In this document: positions 1 to 12,340 of the stretch, piece by piece | Numbering within the stretch: the first letter of the stretch is position 1 | Layout of the letters: every line of letters begins with the position of its first letter | Source of the DNA: Pelobates cultripes | Taxonomy: Eukaryota; Chordata; Amphibia; Anura; Pelobatidae | NCBI GenBank assembly: GCA_933207985.1 | Contig: OW240916.1 | Location: 300,017,561-300,081,560, forward strand | Reading direction: 5' to 3' | DNA: 64,000 nt | Notes under the pieces: generated by a model | The model's input: only the letters and a program-made list of their open reading frames with translations | What the model was told of the DNA's origin: nothing | The model's database searches: none | Made by a program: the position numbers and the translations under genes

Positions 1-1059
1 AAATCTTGGTATTGCTCATTCAAGCAAACACAAAGGCTACAATTACCAAAATAACCTCTATTTTAAATGGTTGTATGCAGGAGAGGATTTTTGCATACAT
101 ATGCATTGAACAATGAAGTAGATAAACTACATCAACAAGAGAACACACTGAGCAAAACAGGTAATTGAAGCTACACTGGGGATATAATCAGCAGAACGAA
201 AATTGGTCTTATGAATCTTGATTCTTGATTCTTTACACAAGATTCATGGAAGGGTCAGGATTTGCCATATACTACATTGAGCTATAAAAAGATTCTGCAT
301 CTTTTCCATTCTAGAAAAATTCCATGATGGTTGTTTTCTTTGTATAAATTAAACACATAAAGGGCTATTCAGTAAACGGAATTTCAAATTTATGGACAAA
401 ATACCTATAGCAGAACTAGATGTATAACCGACATGTAATCTGAATTTTTACAGTCCAGACATTTCTAAATATTGAATTCACTTTTAATTCTTACATTAGT
501 GAATAACCCTTATGATAAATAATACCAACTGAGCATCATTCGGCTGTCACAATATATTAAATATTTTTTGATGACCATGAGCAATTTATAAACTCCAGAA
601 GAATGCTGCATTTTATCACAAACCATAAATCATCTGATTTAAAACAGATGGCGGTGACATCATTTCAAGCTAATAACTTGCACAGTCTTCAGCTTTCAAT
701 TGAAGAAAGCAACTTTGGAGCAAGGTGGAATAAGGCATCATGATGACTGGCTGAAACCTTTCAAGCAACAGTACACTATTGTTATTGTGGACAAAAACCT
801 CAGTAAATGTTTCCAGAAACTAACTGAAATCCTTCTGCAAAGATAAGGCTAAAAGCAAACATGGTCTATCAATACTAGATACGTGTAGCTCAGGGCTCGA
901 GTCCTGCAGGAATGCGTGGGAACGGCGTTGCTGCACTTTTTTCACAGCAGGAACGCAGTTCCCCCTGCAGGCACTAACCAGGGGGTGGCGAAAAATGTCA
1001 CCCCCAAATGGCCCCCCCTCGTTCCCCCATCATGGGAGGGCCACCTGAAGGACCCCGCC

Positions 1060-1262
1060 GGCGGGCGCCTGTCTACCTATCAGACGCGGCAAGGGAGCTA
1101 TGTTCTCCCAGCTCTGCTCCCTCGCACGCCTTTTGCTGATGCCAGGAGCCGGAATATGACGTCATATTTCGGCTCCTGGCATCAGTAGACAGCCCGTGAG
1201 GGAGCAGAACTAGGAGAACATAGCTCCTTCGCAGTGTCTGATTAGAACAGCCGCCTGCCTCA
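1060..1262. repeat. GC-rich long palindrome inside an interspersed repeat
   Basis: Positions 1081-1160 and 1161-1240 form an almost perfect inverted repeat centred on GACGTC at 1158-1163. Pairing is weaker out to about 1060 and 1262. The central 40 bases are nearly self-complementary with no loop. The surrounding ~900-1320 block is far richer in G+C and CpG than its neighbours, which suggests an inserted element. The short open frames across it on both strands are by-products of the palindrome. The family was not recognised. Confidence 0.75.
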
Positions 1263-1374
1263 CTGCAGGCCCACTGGACCCCAGTGACCCATCCATGCCA
1301 CCAAAAGGTAGGGAGGCTGGGTGGGAAATTCATAATTCTAATAATTATTAATATTATTAATAATTTGTATATAT

Positions 1375-1382
1375 GTCTGTTT

Positions 1383-1422
<40 letters not shown>

Positions 1423-1665
1423 CTGTTAGTATAGGTATGTGTGTATGTCTGTTTGTGTATGTGTGTGTGTGTGTCTGTTAGTGTATGTGTGTGTTTGTGT
1501 CAGTGTGTGTGTGTGTGTACTTCTGTTAGTGTATGCATGTGTATGTTTGTGAGTGTCTGTCAAATCAGTGAGAGTCTGTTTGTCATTTAGTGTGTGTGTC
1601 TGTCAGTATGTTTGTGTGTGTCTCTCTGTCAATGAATGAGTGTGTGTCAGTGAATGTGTATATGT
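1375..1665. repeat. Degenerate TG microsatellite
   Basis: A long stretch of TG/TGTGTA/TCTG-type simple sequence, with the purest (TG)n core at about 1389-1418. It grades into degenerate TGTCTGTTAGTG units. Open frames here are simple-repeat artefacts. Confidence 0.9.
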
Positions 1666-1666
1666 C

Positions 1667-2050
1667 AAGGGACACTATAGGCACCCAGACAACTTCAGCT
1701 CACTGAGGTGGTCTGGGTGCAGTGTCCCAGTCCCCTTAAACCTGCAATTGTAATTATTGCAGTTTCCCAGAAACTGCAATAATTACCTTGAGGGGTAACT
1801 CCACCTTTAGTGGCTGTCTACCAGACAGCCACTAGAGGGGCTTTCGGGTGGTTAGGTGACCAAAAGTCGCCTAACTGATGCTGGAAGTCCTCACGCTGTG
1901 CATGACGACATCCGGCATCTGCTAAATACCCATAGGATTTTAACCCCTTCAGTGTCGAGTGGGGAGGGGAGGACATGACATGAGCGAGGGAGGCACTATA
2001 GGGAATTATAGTTCCAGGAAAACAGGTTTGTTTTCCTGGCACCATAGTAT
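1667..2050. mobile_element. MITE-like element with a chain of hairpins
   Basis: The left end reads AAGGGACACTATAGGCACC, and the right end is a rough inverse ending GGCACCATAGTAT. Inside, consecutive self-complementary blocks follow one another: 1681-1720 (about a 17-bp stem), 1751-1785 (15-bp stem, 5-base loop), 1808-1834 (perfect 12-bp stem, 3-base loop) and 2014-2039 (11-bp stem). There is no coding capacity. The terminal ACACTATA motif recurs in the element at 22491-22975, so I infer a shared non-autonomous DNA transposon family. The superfamily is undetermined. Confidence 0.55.
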
Positions 2051-2189
2051 TTTTTTAAAAGGAGCAGGAAAAGGTGGAATTTAAAGAGGAAGGGGTGGGT
2101 TCTTAATCAGGAAGAGGTGCGCCCTTGACAGGAAGAGGTGGTAAATTTAGATTAGGGGGTGCTCAGGTTTAGTCATGCATAGGGAAGCA

Positions 2190-2340
2190 CACAATTAAAA
2201 TACAACACTGTGTGAGTGTTTGAGTATGTGTGTGCATCTGTGAGTGTCTGAATGTATGTGTGTGTCTGTGAGTGTATGTGTGTCTGTGTTCACCTGTGTG
2301 GGTGCATGCGTTTATATATGCATACAAGTGTATTTTTGTT
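2190..2340. repeat. TG-rich simple sequence
   Basis: Degenerate TGTG(A/T)GTGTCTG units, similar in composition to the 1375-1665 block but shorter and impure. Confidence 0.75.
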
Positions 2341-3706
2341 TGGGGGGGGAGTGGATCTTGGGTGAGTTGCCACACTTTCTTTCCCCAGGACATGACCCCT
2401 GGTGTAGCTAATATAATGGGCACTGTGTATGAATATATAATGTAAAGAATGTGTTTATATTAATCTCAGTAACATAAGAAACTATTTTAAAAATTTGTGA
2501 CACATTTCATATTCCTCTTTTGTCTTCAAATTAAAATGTACTTTTGGTGGTGGTGAAAACTCTAGTCACCGAGAAAGTAATAAATCTCCAACAGATAATA
2601 TATCCGCCAGAAGATCTAAAATCTAAAGAACTTATATTTAGAAATGGACTTTTAAAGTCATTTTCGAAAGGCATATGATAAATTATATTTCATTTCACAG
2701 ATTGAATAGAATATTACTAATATATTGATAAAATTGGATCAGAGGTATCATGCACAGTAAGCGAGAATCTAATCAGAAAAGGTGATTTGCTGAACTCCTA
2801 AATGTCTGAGAACATTAGCTACAGCAATCATACTGCATGACATATATCTAGTAGTTAATTAAATGACAGAGCCCTTACTCTGGTAAATGATCTCAGCATT
2901 CGTCTACATTAATTGTTCACTGTTTATCTATCCCACAAGTGTCTGATCAGTACATACCACTTGCAGAGCTGTTAGTACTTTGCTACAGACACCTTACAAG
3001 CACCTGGGGTCAGTGTGTTAAACAGAGTCTTTAACTCCATTTAAATATTCTTTAAGAGATATGTGCAGAAAAAGGCACAAATGGCTTCAAGGTAAAAAAA
3101 AATAATTAGAAAATTAAAGCCAAATATATCAAGAACTACATTTACATTATTCAAATCATTTAAGACCCCAAAACACAGACCAATATACACACTTGTTTAT
3201 ATTAGAGCAATTAGGAAGTGAAGACACAACAACCAACAGCCATACATGTACATGTTGGAAAAATTACTTATTTAAAATTACTTATTTATTTACTACTATC
3301 AGTTTTCAATGCCATCTGCTTAATTTTACACTACCAGAGCAACTGCAAGTACACTCAGGTTATTAAATAAACTGTTGAGAAACACTCCAGACTGAAGTTA
3401 TTGGTGTAATACATTCAGTGTAGATAGCATCAAGAATTAATAATAGTCTATTTTCCTTTAAAATAATCACATTTGTGATCTATTCACACCAACACAGCCC
3501 TGAGTAAAATCATTCATTGTATTATTTTTTTTTATTTTTTATTATGATTTTTTGTATGACTTTATTTTGTAATACTAAAACCAATGTATTTTTATTCGCA
3601 CATAACAATTGCCTTCTTATATGACAGGACAAATCATACATTTATCATAATTGATATAATTTCTTTGAAAAACTTTTCTAAAAAACTCCTAACATGAGTT
3701 GTCACT

Positions 3707-3992
3707 GGTCCAGGTCCTAGGTACGATATGCAGGAAACAAAGAGAGGTTCAGACACTCCAATGTTCAAGAAGGCAACATTGTTTGAACCAAATGACAAGT
3801 AGCAGCAACGTTTTGCAAGGTCGAGAAAGACCTCATAGGTCAAAACGTTGCTGCTACTTGTCAAGCTTGAGAAAGACCTCATAGGTCAAAACGTTGCTGC
3901 TACTTGTCATTTGGTTCAAATAAAGTTACCTTCTTGAACATTGGAGTGCCTGAACCTCTCTTTGTTTCCTGCATATCGTACCTAGGACCTGG
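3707..3992. repeat. Fold-back repeat with internal 46-bp duplication
   Basis: The left arm (about 3707-3815) is the inverse of the right arm (about 3887-3992). They share the CCTAGGACCTGG end and the block AACGTTGCTGCTACTTGTCA. Between the arms, about 40 bp (3823-3862) is repeated at 3869-3908 with a 46-bp spacing. The loop segment AGACCTCATAGGTC is itself palindromic. No coding sequence is supported. It is probably a copy of a non-autonomous interspersed repeat; the family is not recognised. Confidence 0.75.
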
Positions 3993-5163
3993 TTCTGGGT
4001 CCAGGTTTAGTTGCACCCTGGTTCAGGGTAATGGGATTGAGTGTAGTTCCTAATTTATTGTAGCAAATTTGAAGACCTCTCAAAATACTCACTAGAGGCA
4101 GAGGAGGGTTGCTAATTGGGCAGCAGATCATGTAACTCCTGGGTCGCTTGCACAGGTGTGTTGTGGACTATGGACTCACAGTGCACCATACATCTTCTGG
4201 TTAAGAATAACTGAGGTTGTTCTGGGATGTATTTTGACAGAATACTGCAGGAGGCAGAGACAGAAGCCTGGAACTATGAAGGGTCATTGCCTGCTAGCCA
4301 AGCACTCTGTAGATTTCTTTCAATATAGTGACATTTGTGCTTGGGTTGGTGTCCTGTGATCTTCAGGTTCCCAGACCTGGACTTGCCCACTAGGTTATTT
4401 TTCTGGGATTTGGAGTCTGTGAGATTTGTGTTTTAAAAAAGGGCCATTTGTTTGTACTTGCTCTCCAGGTAAAAATATACCATCCCTCCAGGGTTTATTA
4501 ATTAAAATCTAAATTGTAGTAAATTAAATTATTGTAGTCAAACTGTGACTATAGCTTTGCTGGAGAATTTTTTGCCATTTGGATTTAATTCTTTGAAGTT
4601 CAGAGATTTGTGAATAACTCTGTCCATGGTGTTTGCTTGTTGCACTAACTTTGCCAACAGAAATACAGGCATTAGTAAAAAGGAACTCCTCCATTATGAT
4701 TGTCTACGTTTTAAAATATATTTTCAAGACAAAGACTGTTACCAAGTTCTGCAGTTTAACTTAGTTTGTTCTATGTAAACTAGAAAAAGAACCAAATTTC
4801 TCGTAGAAACACAGCAATTTAGCTTTTCATACAGCTACACCTTGTAGTTACTTCAACAACTAAATAAAATAGCTTGTTAAAGATGTGTGCTTCCGATGTC
4901 CTCATCTGAATGAGAAAGAAAAAGCCATGATCTCAAATCATTGAGCTGAAACAATGCAGTGGAATGTGGGAAATCACTGAAGAACCATGGGAAAAGTAGA
5001 TATGTACAAAGAGCATACATTATTAAAATGTTAATGCACATAATCAGGTTCAGTAAGCAGAATTAATATAATTTTCTATACACTTCTATGCATTTATTGT
5101 AATGAATAAACTATAAAAAAAAAGAAATGCAATTTAAAATCGTCTGAGTATCATACACCATAC

Positions 5164-5319
5164 CTTATCTTTTCTTTGTTTCTCATCCTGATATATGACC
5201 CAGTGTTCACCATTATTGCTATAAGCTAGTTTGTAAGAACCAACAAACTGCACGTGGCCAAAATCTTTAGCTCCTTGCGTGATTATTCCAGTTACTTTTG
5301 TAGGGCGAATAAGATCCAC
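5164..5319 (-). CDS. EDIL3: EDIL3 (DEL-1) internal exon, part of second discoidin domain
   Basis: This minus-strand exon encodes 52 residues beginning [20 protein letters not shown] and ending DEKQRKDK, including the segment [16 protein letters not shown]. It matches the middle of the second F5/8 type C (discoidin) domain of EDIL3/DEL-1. From memory it differs from the human protein at only about five positions, and MFGE8 is a poorer match. EDIL3 is a secreted integrin-binding matrix glycoprotein with three EGF repeats and two discoidin domains, which bind phospholipid and matrix. The acceptor reads TTTTATTTCTAG before 5319 and the donor GTATGG follows 5164. The length is exactly 156 bp, phase 0 at both ends. 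The first codon GTG is Val, not a start. The exon should be the penultimate one. No other EDIL3 exon is visible in the window. Confidence 0.93.
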
Positions 5320-6130
5320 CTAGAAATAAAATGTATAGAGATCCTATTTATAAATTGTCATGCAGTACGACAGGCATATCATTTTCTTCCAATATAGTGA
5401 CATGTAAAAAAAAAACTCTTTGAAAAGGTTACAAAGAATATCTATGCAATCATGAAATATTTTGTTTTATCGTACGCATCTTGCATGTAAAAATGTTTTT
5501 TTTTTTCTCTTCTCATGAATATATATGAAAACTTCAGGATGTAAAGATCAAAGAATATTACTAGACATCAGAAACACTTTTGCAGTATTATGATTGATAG
5601 TTACCAGTAATTTCTAAATTCATAATCTAGCTAATTACAAAATTAATGTCTGCGTATTTAATATATTACAGCGAAACCATAATGAACATGACATTTTAAG
5701 TGTGTCTTTTTTTGGTATGCAACTATCAGGAAATCAGCAATCTGAAAATAGCTATATGTGGGAATAATACAAATGATGTACTAATCTGGTACTAGACATA
5801 CATTCTATCCTAAATTAGATGTGTGGACATAAATGTATATTTGTGCATTTACACGTCTCACTCCTTTCAGTATTGATAATTTTATTCACTAAACTGAGAA
5901 TTGTGGCAAAATAACAAGGGGATTATAAGCTATAGGTCTAAATGTTTTTACAGCATGAATATATTGATCTGAAATTTGAATTTACCTTCTCAGGTCTCCA
6001 CAACCTGAACAAACTCAAAACATTTTGCACTGAGTTAAGAACTTCAGTTAAACTTTGTTAGAAAAGGTGGTTTTTGAACAATATCTGAGAGTATGTTACA
6101 ACTGAGCCCTAATGCTGTATGCAATGAACA

Positions 6131-6638
6131 AATGGGTGGATGGATGATGGATTGATGGCTGGATGGATGGTTGGTTGGGTGGGTGGATGGATGAATAGAT
6201 GAGTGGATGGATGGATGGATGATGGCTGGATGGATAAATGGATTGATGGCTGGCTGGCTGGATGGATATATGGATTGATGGCTGGATGGTTGGTTGGACG
6301 GATGGATGAATAGATTTAGTGGATGGATGGATGGATGGATATATGGATTGATGGCTGGCTGGCTGGATGGTTGGTTGGACGGATGGATGAATAGATTTAG
6401 TGGATGGATGGATGGATAGATGGATGGATGGATGCATGGATGGATGATGGCTGGATGGATGAATGGATTGATGGCTGGCTGGATAGATGGATGATGGATG
6501 GATAGATGGATGCATGGATGGGTGCATGGATGGGTGCATGGATGAATAGATGGATGGATGGTTGGATGTATGGATGATTCAATAAACCAATTGATTTGTC
6601 AATGAATGGATCAATGGATAGATGGAAGGGTGGGTGAA
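6131..6638. repeat. ATGG/GGAT tetranucleotide microsatellite
   Basis: About 500 bp of degenerate GGAT units, mixed with GGCT, GGTT and TGAT variants. There is a larger period (GGATTGATGGCTGGCTGG-type blocks recur). Two long minus-strand open frames rich in HPSIHPS arise purely from the repeat and are not genes. Confidence 0.95.
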
Positions 6639-8439
6639 TTGACAGACAGACCTTTCTAACTAGAAACATTTGTAGCATTGCAGAGACATAAACTTTTTAT
6701 ATAATAAAACTATTTTATCTTACAGGATAAACAATATTCAATTCACTTTACTAAAGTACTGTATTTTATTCTTGAAACTCCCTAACTAATAAGTGAATTC
6801 AACGTTTTGTTTTCTGTTTTCATACAAAAATCTCTTTCAATGGCTCAACAGATTAGGAAACAAAAAACATCCTTGTTAACATAACAGTACAAATGTACAC
6901 ATTATACCTGAATCCTTCCTTTTCATGATCAGGGAAGAACTCAGGCTTTGAATGTTCTCCAGAGAAATTAACTGAACTATAAAAACTATTCTGTAAAAGG
7001 AGGGATACATTCATTCTGAAACATTATTTTAAACATTATTTATACTTGCAATGTTATAGTTTGTAACCAGAAAGTGGAAGTGGAATGCATTTATTTAAAT
7101 TTTTTTTTTGCTTTCTTGTAGTCTTTAAACAGCTTTTGGGTTGCAAAAAATGAATTTGACAAATATGTTAAAAAATAAAGTATTTTCTCTCCAGTAAACC
7201 AAACGTCACCAGATCACTGTGTATGTATGCTCGGGAGTCTATAATCAAAGTATGGGATACTATGCATTAAGCTTGACAGTGATTTAATCAGCATTCCAAA
7301 ATATCATCATATATAACATATCTTAAATATAAAAGTTACTCATCAACATAACAAACCACTCTAGAAATGATTATACGATTTACTTTCGCATTCGTAATCC
7401 AAAACACATTATCCAGATTAATTCCTTAAGAAATTTCAGACTGAATCAAACATTTATATTTGAAAGGGTACAAGAAGCCACGATATCTAAACAACAGTCA
7501 GAGTAATTTACTAAAGGGAGTATTCTAAATGGAACTGGAAAATGTTGAGCTACTTTTGATTTTAAACATGAAATTTATAATATAACTCAAAAGTGGATAG
7601 CGCTTTAAGAAAATGAAATCAATTGCGCGTGCAAATAAATAAGCTGCAATCACTAATTATCCAAAAACCAAAACCACTTGTTTTTTTGTTTTTAGATGAA
7701 ATTTACAATAACCCAGAGTATAAACTAAGACAAGCTGCCCAGTGATGCTAGGTTCACTAGATAATGTCTGGATATTACAGACAGCTGTAACAAACCTGCC
7801 CTTGTAAATCTCTTCGGTACAGAAACATTTACATCTTTTTCTGGTGCAGTAATCTTTGTTACTCTTGGGGTTTTTACACATTAAGTTATCAGAACCAGAA
7901 TTGTTCTGTTAAGACTAATTCTCTCCCAGGTTTAGCTCCGTGGACGACTTAAGAAGGCTTACAATGGCTGATCTCTGATTATGTCACCTGCATGCTTTTC
8001 CCAGGTTAAAAACCTGTGTGTTCTATACAATAAAATAAAGAACATGTTTTCTGTTAGGAATTGCAATTAGCATTGCTATTGATCAATATATTAAGTACAT
8101 TGTAAAGTGTGTGGCTTATAGCTACAGCTCATTTCACTTCAATATATTACTTGAAAAGTAAACCCATAAATACATACTGTATAAAACACAGAAACTACAC
8201 CTACTCCTGTTTAATATTGTTTAAGGGAAGACTTGAAGAATATATGAGAAACAGGCCTGGACTGGACATCTGGCACAATGGTAAGAATAGATTTCCCATG
8301 TTTAGTAAGAGTTTGTATGGAATACCCAAGGGTGACGAGGAGAGAGGCAAGAAAAGGTATGCAGGTAGAGGGGAATTTTGCTAAAGGGTTACAGAGAGAA
8401 TGGGAGTACATAAAGAATGTCACACATACCACCATGATA
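6639..8439. other. AT-rich intron stretch without recognisable features
   Basis: No exon, repeat array or hairpin could be supported. A phrase near 8250-8275 (GGCCTGGACTGGACATCTGG) resembles a dispersed repeat common in frogs, but the match is too short to call. Confidence 0.5.
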
Positions 8440-8508
8440 CGCAAAACATCAACAGTTTACACACACTTCCACACTGTACTAATACACTGCAACATTAACA
8501 AGCACTTA

Positions 8509-8544
<36 letters not shown>

Positions 8545-8990
8545 CGTGATTTTCAAACACAGTGGTACTCTATAGAAATACACCCCCAAATTTACACACA
8601 CTATACAAATATACCTCCACATTTACACACTGACACACTATATAAATAGACCACCAGATCCACATACAGAAAATATATACAAATACACTCCCACATTAAC
8701 AGCCACTAGCACTCTATACAAATAGTCCCTGACTTTCGTACACAGTGGCACTCTATACAAATACACTCCCACATTCAAACACACTAACACATCGTACAAA
8801 TACAACCCATATTAACATACACTGACACACTACACAATACATATCCAATAAATAATAGCCAACATTCTCAAACATGGACAGATTGTATAAACTCCCCCCA
8901 CATTCACACACTGTCATGCTGTACAAATAAACCACCACATTCACATACTACCACATTATACAGACAATCCCCTATAGACACATACTGCCA
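8440..8990. repeat. Degenerate ~40-bp minisatellite with (AT)n core
   Basis: Imperfect units of the type CACTCTATACAAATACACTC followed by CCACATTCACACACTGACA recur about every 40 bp. A pure (AT)n run lies at about 8511-8542. Copies differ by many substitutions and small indels, so the array is old. Confidence 0.7.
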
Positions 8991-9067
8991 CACTACTTTG
9001 GGGGAAAATAGTGTTTTGAAAGGTGAGAAACATTTTAAAAGTTGGCGCTAAAAAATATGCTGCCATG

Positions 9068-10516
9068 GGGGACGGAGTCTGACCGCCAAGCTAAATAGAC
9101 GTGGGGGGAAAGAGCTCCTGTCAGGAAGTCAGAATAAAAAGGCAATACCGGTGGCTACACAGCCCAACAACCCACTAAGGTCCACTACCCACATCGGGGG
9201 TGCACTCCGGAATCAGAGGATACCTTTTTAGAGCCGGTTGGAGCCCAAAGCAAGAAATGTAACCTGCGGCCTGCGGGAGCTGGGCCTGAGGAGAGGCGGC
9301 AGCTCTCTTTGGTGCCTGATCCCCCCGGATTCACTGCTGACCTCCTACCCCCCTCTGTCCGGTGGGGGTTATCCTGGTCCCCAATAGACAAGCGGACCAC
9401 AGCTGCAAACAAGCAATCGTGGCCACACAGCCTGCAGAGACACGAGTCTGCTGGAGCTCATCTAAGATGGCCGCCAAGCTAGGGCCAGAGAGAGGGAACA
9501 TGGGCAGCCATTCACACTCTCACTCCCTGGAGACCCTTGACCGGCTCTGCTCGAGCCTATGCAATATACTATGTAACAGCAGAATGTCATATCTTCGAGC
9601 GGCCTGTGCGGTGGCCTCGTGGATTTGTCCTGCAACCCGCCGGCGCCATTATGGACTCCTACTGCAGACCTTCAAAACAGCCATCCAGCCACACAAGCAT
9701 CAATGACCGCAAAGGCAGGAATTGGACCCAAACAACCCAGGCGCATGCGCCCACTCCCAAACTCACAGGAACAAGACAGCCAGGCAACCCCAAAGTCCAA
9801 GCAACATACCCAAGCACAGACTCCCAGACCAGCACATAACCACGCTGCAATCCAGGGCTAAAGCAGAGCATCACACTGCGGCACAGGAGAAAACTAAGCA
9901 GAACCCAGTTGGAGCTGAGCCCTCACCAAGGAAATACATGGTGACCACAGAGACTACCTACCTAACATGGCCCGCATGCGGGGTCGGCTGATTTCGGGCT
10001 AGCACTGACATCGGCTTACTGGGCAATGCAGACTCTCCAGACCCATGACGAGAAAGAAGTTGAAATAATATGTTTTGTTAAGCCATACTAACACACTAGA
10101 TCTCTCCTGCTTAATGCCTAAAGACATCTCTTGTAACCCACATGACAGCTGACGCTAGCGAGCTACTTACCTAACTCTAACACTTACCGACACAGACAAT
10201 TCTTGTCCTACTTCTCGTATATTCTATACTTACGCTGTGCCTCATTAACACACAACGCACGGAACGAAACTGTTGCACACTATCCTGCATCTCAAAACCT
10301 TTACATTCGTATGTATATGCAGCCTATTACCTTCATTATACTTTAAAATTGTGTCATAGTATGTTATCACTCTTCTTATTTCATAAAATTGTGCATTGAA
10401 TAGCGAATACCCCACATGTCACGTATGATGAGCATCTGAAGGATTGTTGTTGGGGTACCTCCAGTCAGTTTGTATTCATTACAAGCACCGCAAAAAAAAA
10501 AAAAAACATTAAAAAT
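9068..10516 (+). mobile_element. Internally deleted L1-like LINE with 17-bp target duplication
   Basis: The insert is flanked by the 17-bp direct repeat AAAAATATGCTGCCATG at 9051-9067 and 10517-10533. It ends in a 15-A tract (10492-10506) plus CATTAAAAAT, the signature of target-primed reverse transcription. The left half (to about 10050) is GC- and CpG-rich with AAGATGGCCGCC at about 9464, like the 5' UTR of vertebrate L1/Tx1-type LINEs. The right half is AT-rich like a 3' UTR. No nucleic-acid-binding ORF1, endonuclease or reverse transcriptase frame is present. At 10045 an ATG opens only seven codons. It is therefore a 5'-to-3' joined, non-autonomous copy of about 1.45 kb. The L1 label is inferred from layout, not from protein. 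Confidence 0.7.
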
Positions 10517-10533
10517 AAAAATATGCTGCCATG

Positions 10534-12340
10534 TGGTATGAAAGCCCAGGCTTATTTTTAGTCCCAGACCCTGGTGAGAAATGCCCTTTTAGAACATATT
10601 AAGGATATCAAATATATCAAAGTCCCATATCACTGACTGAGAAAACTCACTGTTAATACTCACCTAGTGCTCCTTTTAATATATTCAATAACTAATCCAA
10701 CCTGATAAAAAATATGGCAATCAAGAGAACCGAAAAGTAAAAACAAAATGTCTGTTTAAAATGCATAAGGGGCACTATAATACATGACCCTGCTGCATTG
10801 ATGGCATGGGAAAGTCAGAAATGTTTACATTGTAATTCTATAATAAAGCTGAGTAAGTGACAGCTAGTTTAACTTTCACTTTATTACTGAGAAAGAACCG
10901 TGATAGTATCTTACTAGCAACCAGTGAGGTCAATGAATAATCTCATATGCGTGTTACAAATCTAAACAGGAATTATAACTTCACCGTTATCAAATATTTG
11001 GGAATAGGGGTTAAATATACCTTTTGAGAAAATGCTTAAATATAATGTTTTTTTTGTTTAAATTAATGCATTGATAACAACAAATAATTAATTAGAACAT
11101 ATTTAATACCCTACTATAACTTTCAAATCCCTATGCACTAGTCATATAAATGTATGACATATTGGAACAGACAGAGACAGACGGCATAGCAAGTCAAGGC
11201 CGCTGGAGCGTACAGGGAAACGTAAAAGATGTACAATACATAAGTTATTAGTGGTTAACGTGTAAATGTGCTGTATAATGAAACATTTGGTAACAATAAT
11301 GAGTCTTGAAAATGTTTCTGGCAGTTCATGGGCAGGATAAAAAGTATTTCAGTATCTTAACATTTAACACGTGTTTGTTAAAGACTTACAATCTTTTAAA
11401 ATGCTACTGATTAGCATAAATAATATCAATAACTGCATGGACTTGACACTAAGCTCCTGCTATACGTGGTGGGTGGGACTGTACTTGGGCTATTAGCCCC
11501 TTTCTTCATCGGTTGAACTAGAGTTCAGGGTCATTTGACCTATTGAATGCCTTCTATTTCCTCCCCACTTTATTTTTCATTCTCTTCACTAATATCTCTC
11601 TGTCCTTTCGATTTAACTACTTTGACAAGATATTTAAAGCCACTATGGCTAAGATATACCCATCTATACTTGTAGTTAACCATTAGTATTTATACCCTTT
11701 TTTTAGATATCTAATTAGTGAAGAGTTATATTTGTTCTGTGTAAGATTTGGAATGCAGCCTCTATTGGGCTTGTATTACATTCACATGTGTCACTCCGTG
11801 GATACTGTTGCTAATTTGTAGTAGCTTTTTTTGTCTACTACTTTTTCACTGGATCTTTAGCAACTTAGTATTGAAGTGTACCACTGAGTTATGTGCACTC
11901 TAGGCTGATTCCTTTCTTTCCTAATATATAGCAGTCTGGTGTATTATAGAATATTATATATGAGATTTTTAACGTTTTTTCAATAAATCTTTATTATTTT
12001 TTCACACATGGTTAGTGGGCGAATATATTTCTATTGCTCCACAAAGGGGGTACTAACCCTGAGGGGATCTTTTCCCGGTGTTTCAGGGATTCTTTGCCCC
12101 TCTTTCTTCTTGTATATTTGTTAATATAAGGGTTAAGCCCTTTTTAGTACCCCAGTAATCCATTTCTCTGTATTTTTTCTGCTGGAATTTTTCCAGCCAA
12201 AAGTACAGTGTGTTCGATAAGTAAAAATTAACTTAAAATGCATATTCTTTCATTAAGGAGCTGCTATTTATTGCACATTTCCCAAAATGTTAGAAATCTT
12301 ATATATTGCATTCATATTTTTGTAATTAAGCACACTCCCC
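10534..12340. other. AT-rich intron stretch, possible old repeat fragment
   Basis: No coding region. The part from about 11450 to 12190 has the style of a 3' UTR-like interspersed repeat (AATAAA at about 11980 and pyrimidine-rich text), but no borders or repeats of itself were found. Confidence 0.4.

Larger units (their letters stand above)
1..5163 (-). other. EDIL3: EDIL3 intron downstream of the discoidin exon (partial)
   Basis: This is the sequence after the splice donor of the exon at 5164-5319, read on the minus strand. I looked for the expected last exon of the second discoidin domain in it and did not see it, so that exon should lie beyond the left edge. The unique AT-rich stretches 1-890, 2430-3700 and 4000-5160 show no open frame or motif I can name. 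The rest is the repeats listed separately. The intron assignment is inferred from the exon borders. Confidence 0.7.

Noticed and set aside
6096..6678. HPSIHPS-repeat open frames on the minus strand
   Set aside because: Direct translation of the GGAT microsatellite, with no non-repetitive part.
8245..8285. GGACTGGACATCTGGCACAATGG as a fragment of the upstream EDIL3 discoidin exon (WTSGHN-like)
   Set aside because: It is on the plus strand, opposite to EDIL3, and the frame and flanking residues do not fit a discoidin domain.
9362..9991. Several 75-114 codon frames in a GC-rich block, possibly a CpG-island gene
   Set aside because: The block is bounded by a target duplication and poly-A tail, so it is the GC-rich 5' part of a LINE insert. 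No conserved protein is recognised.
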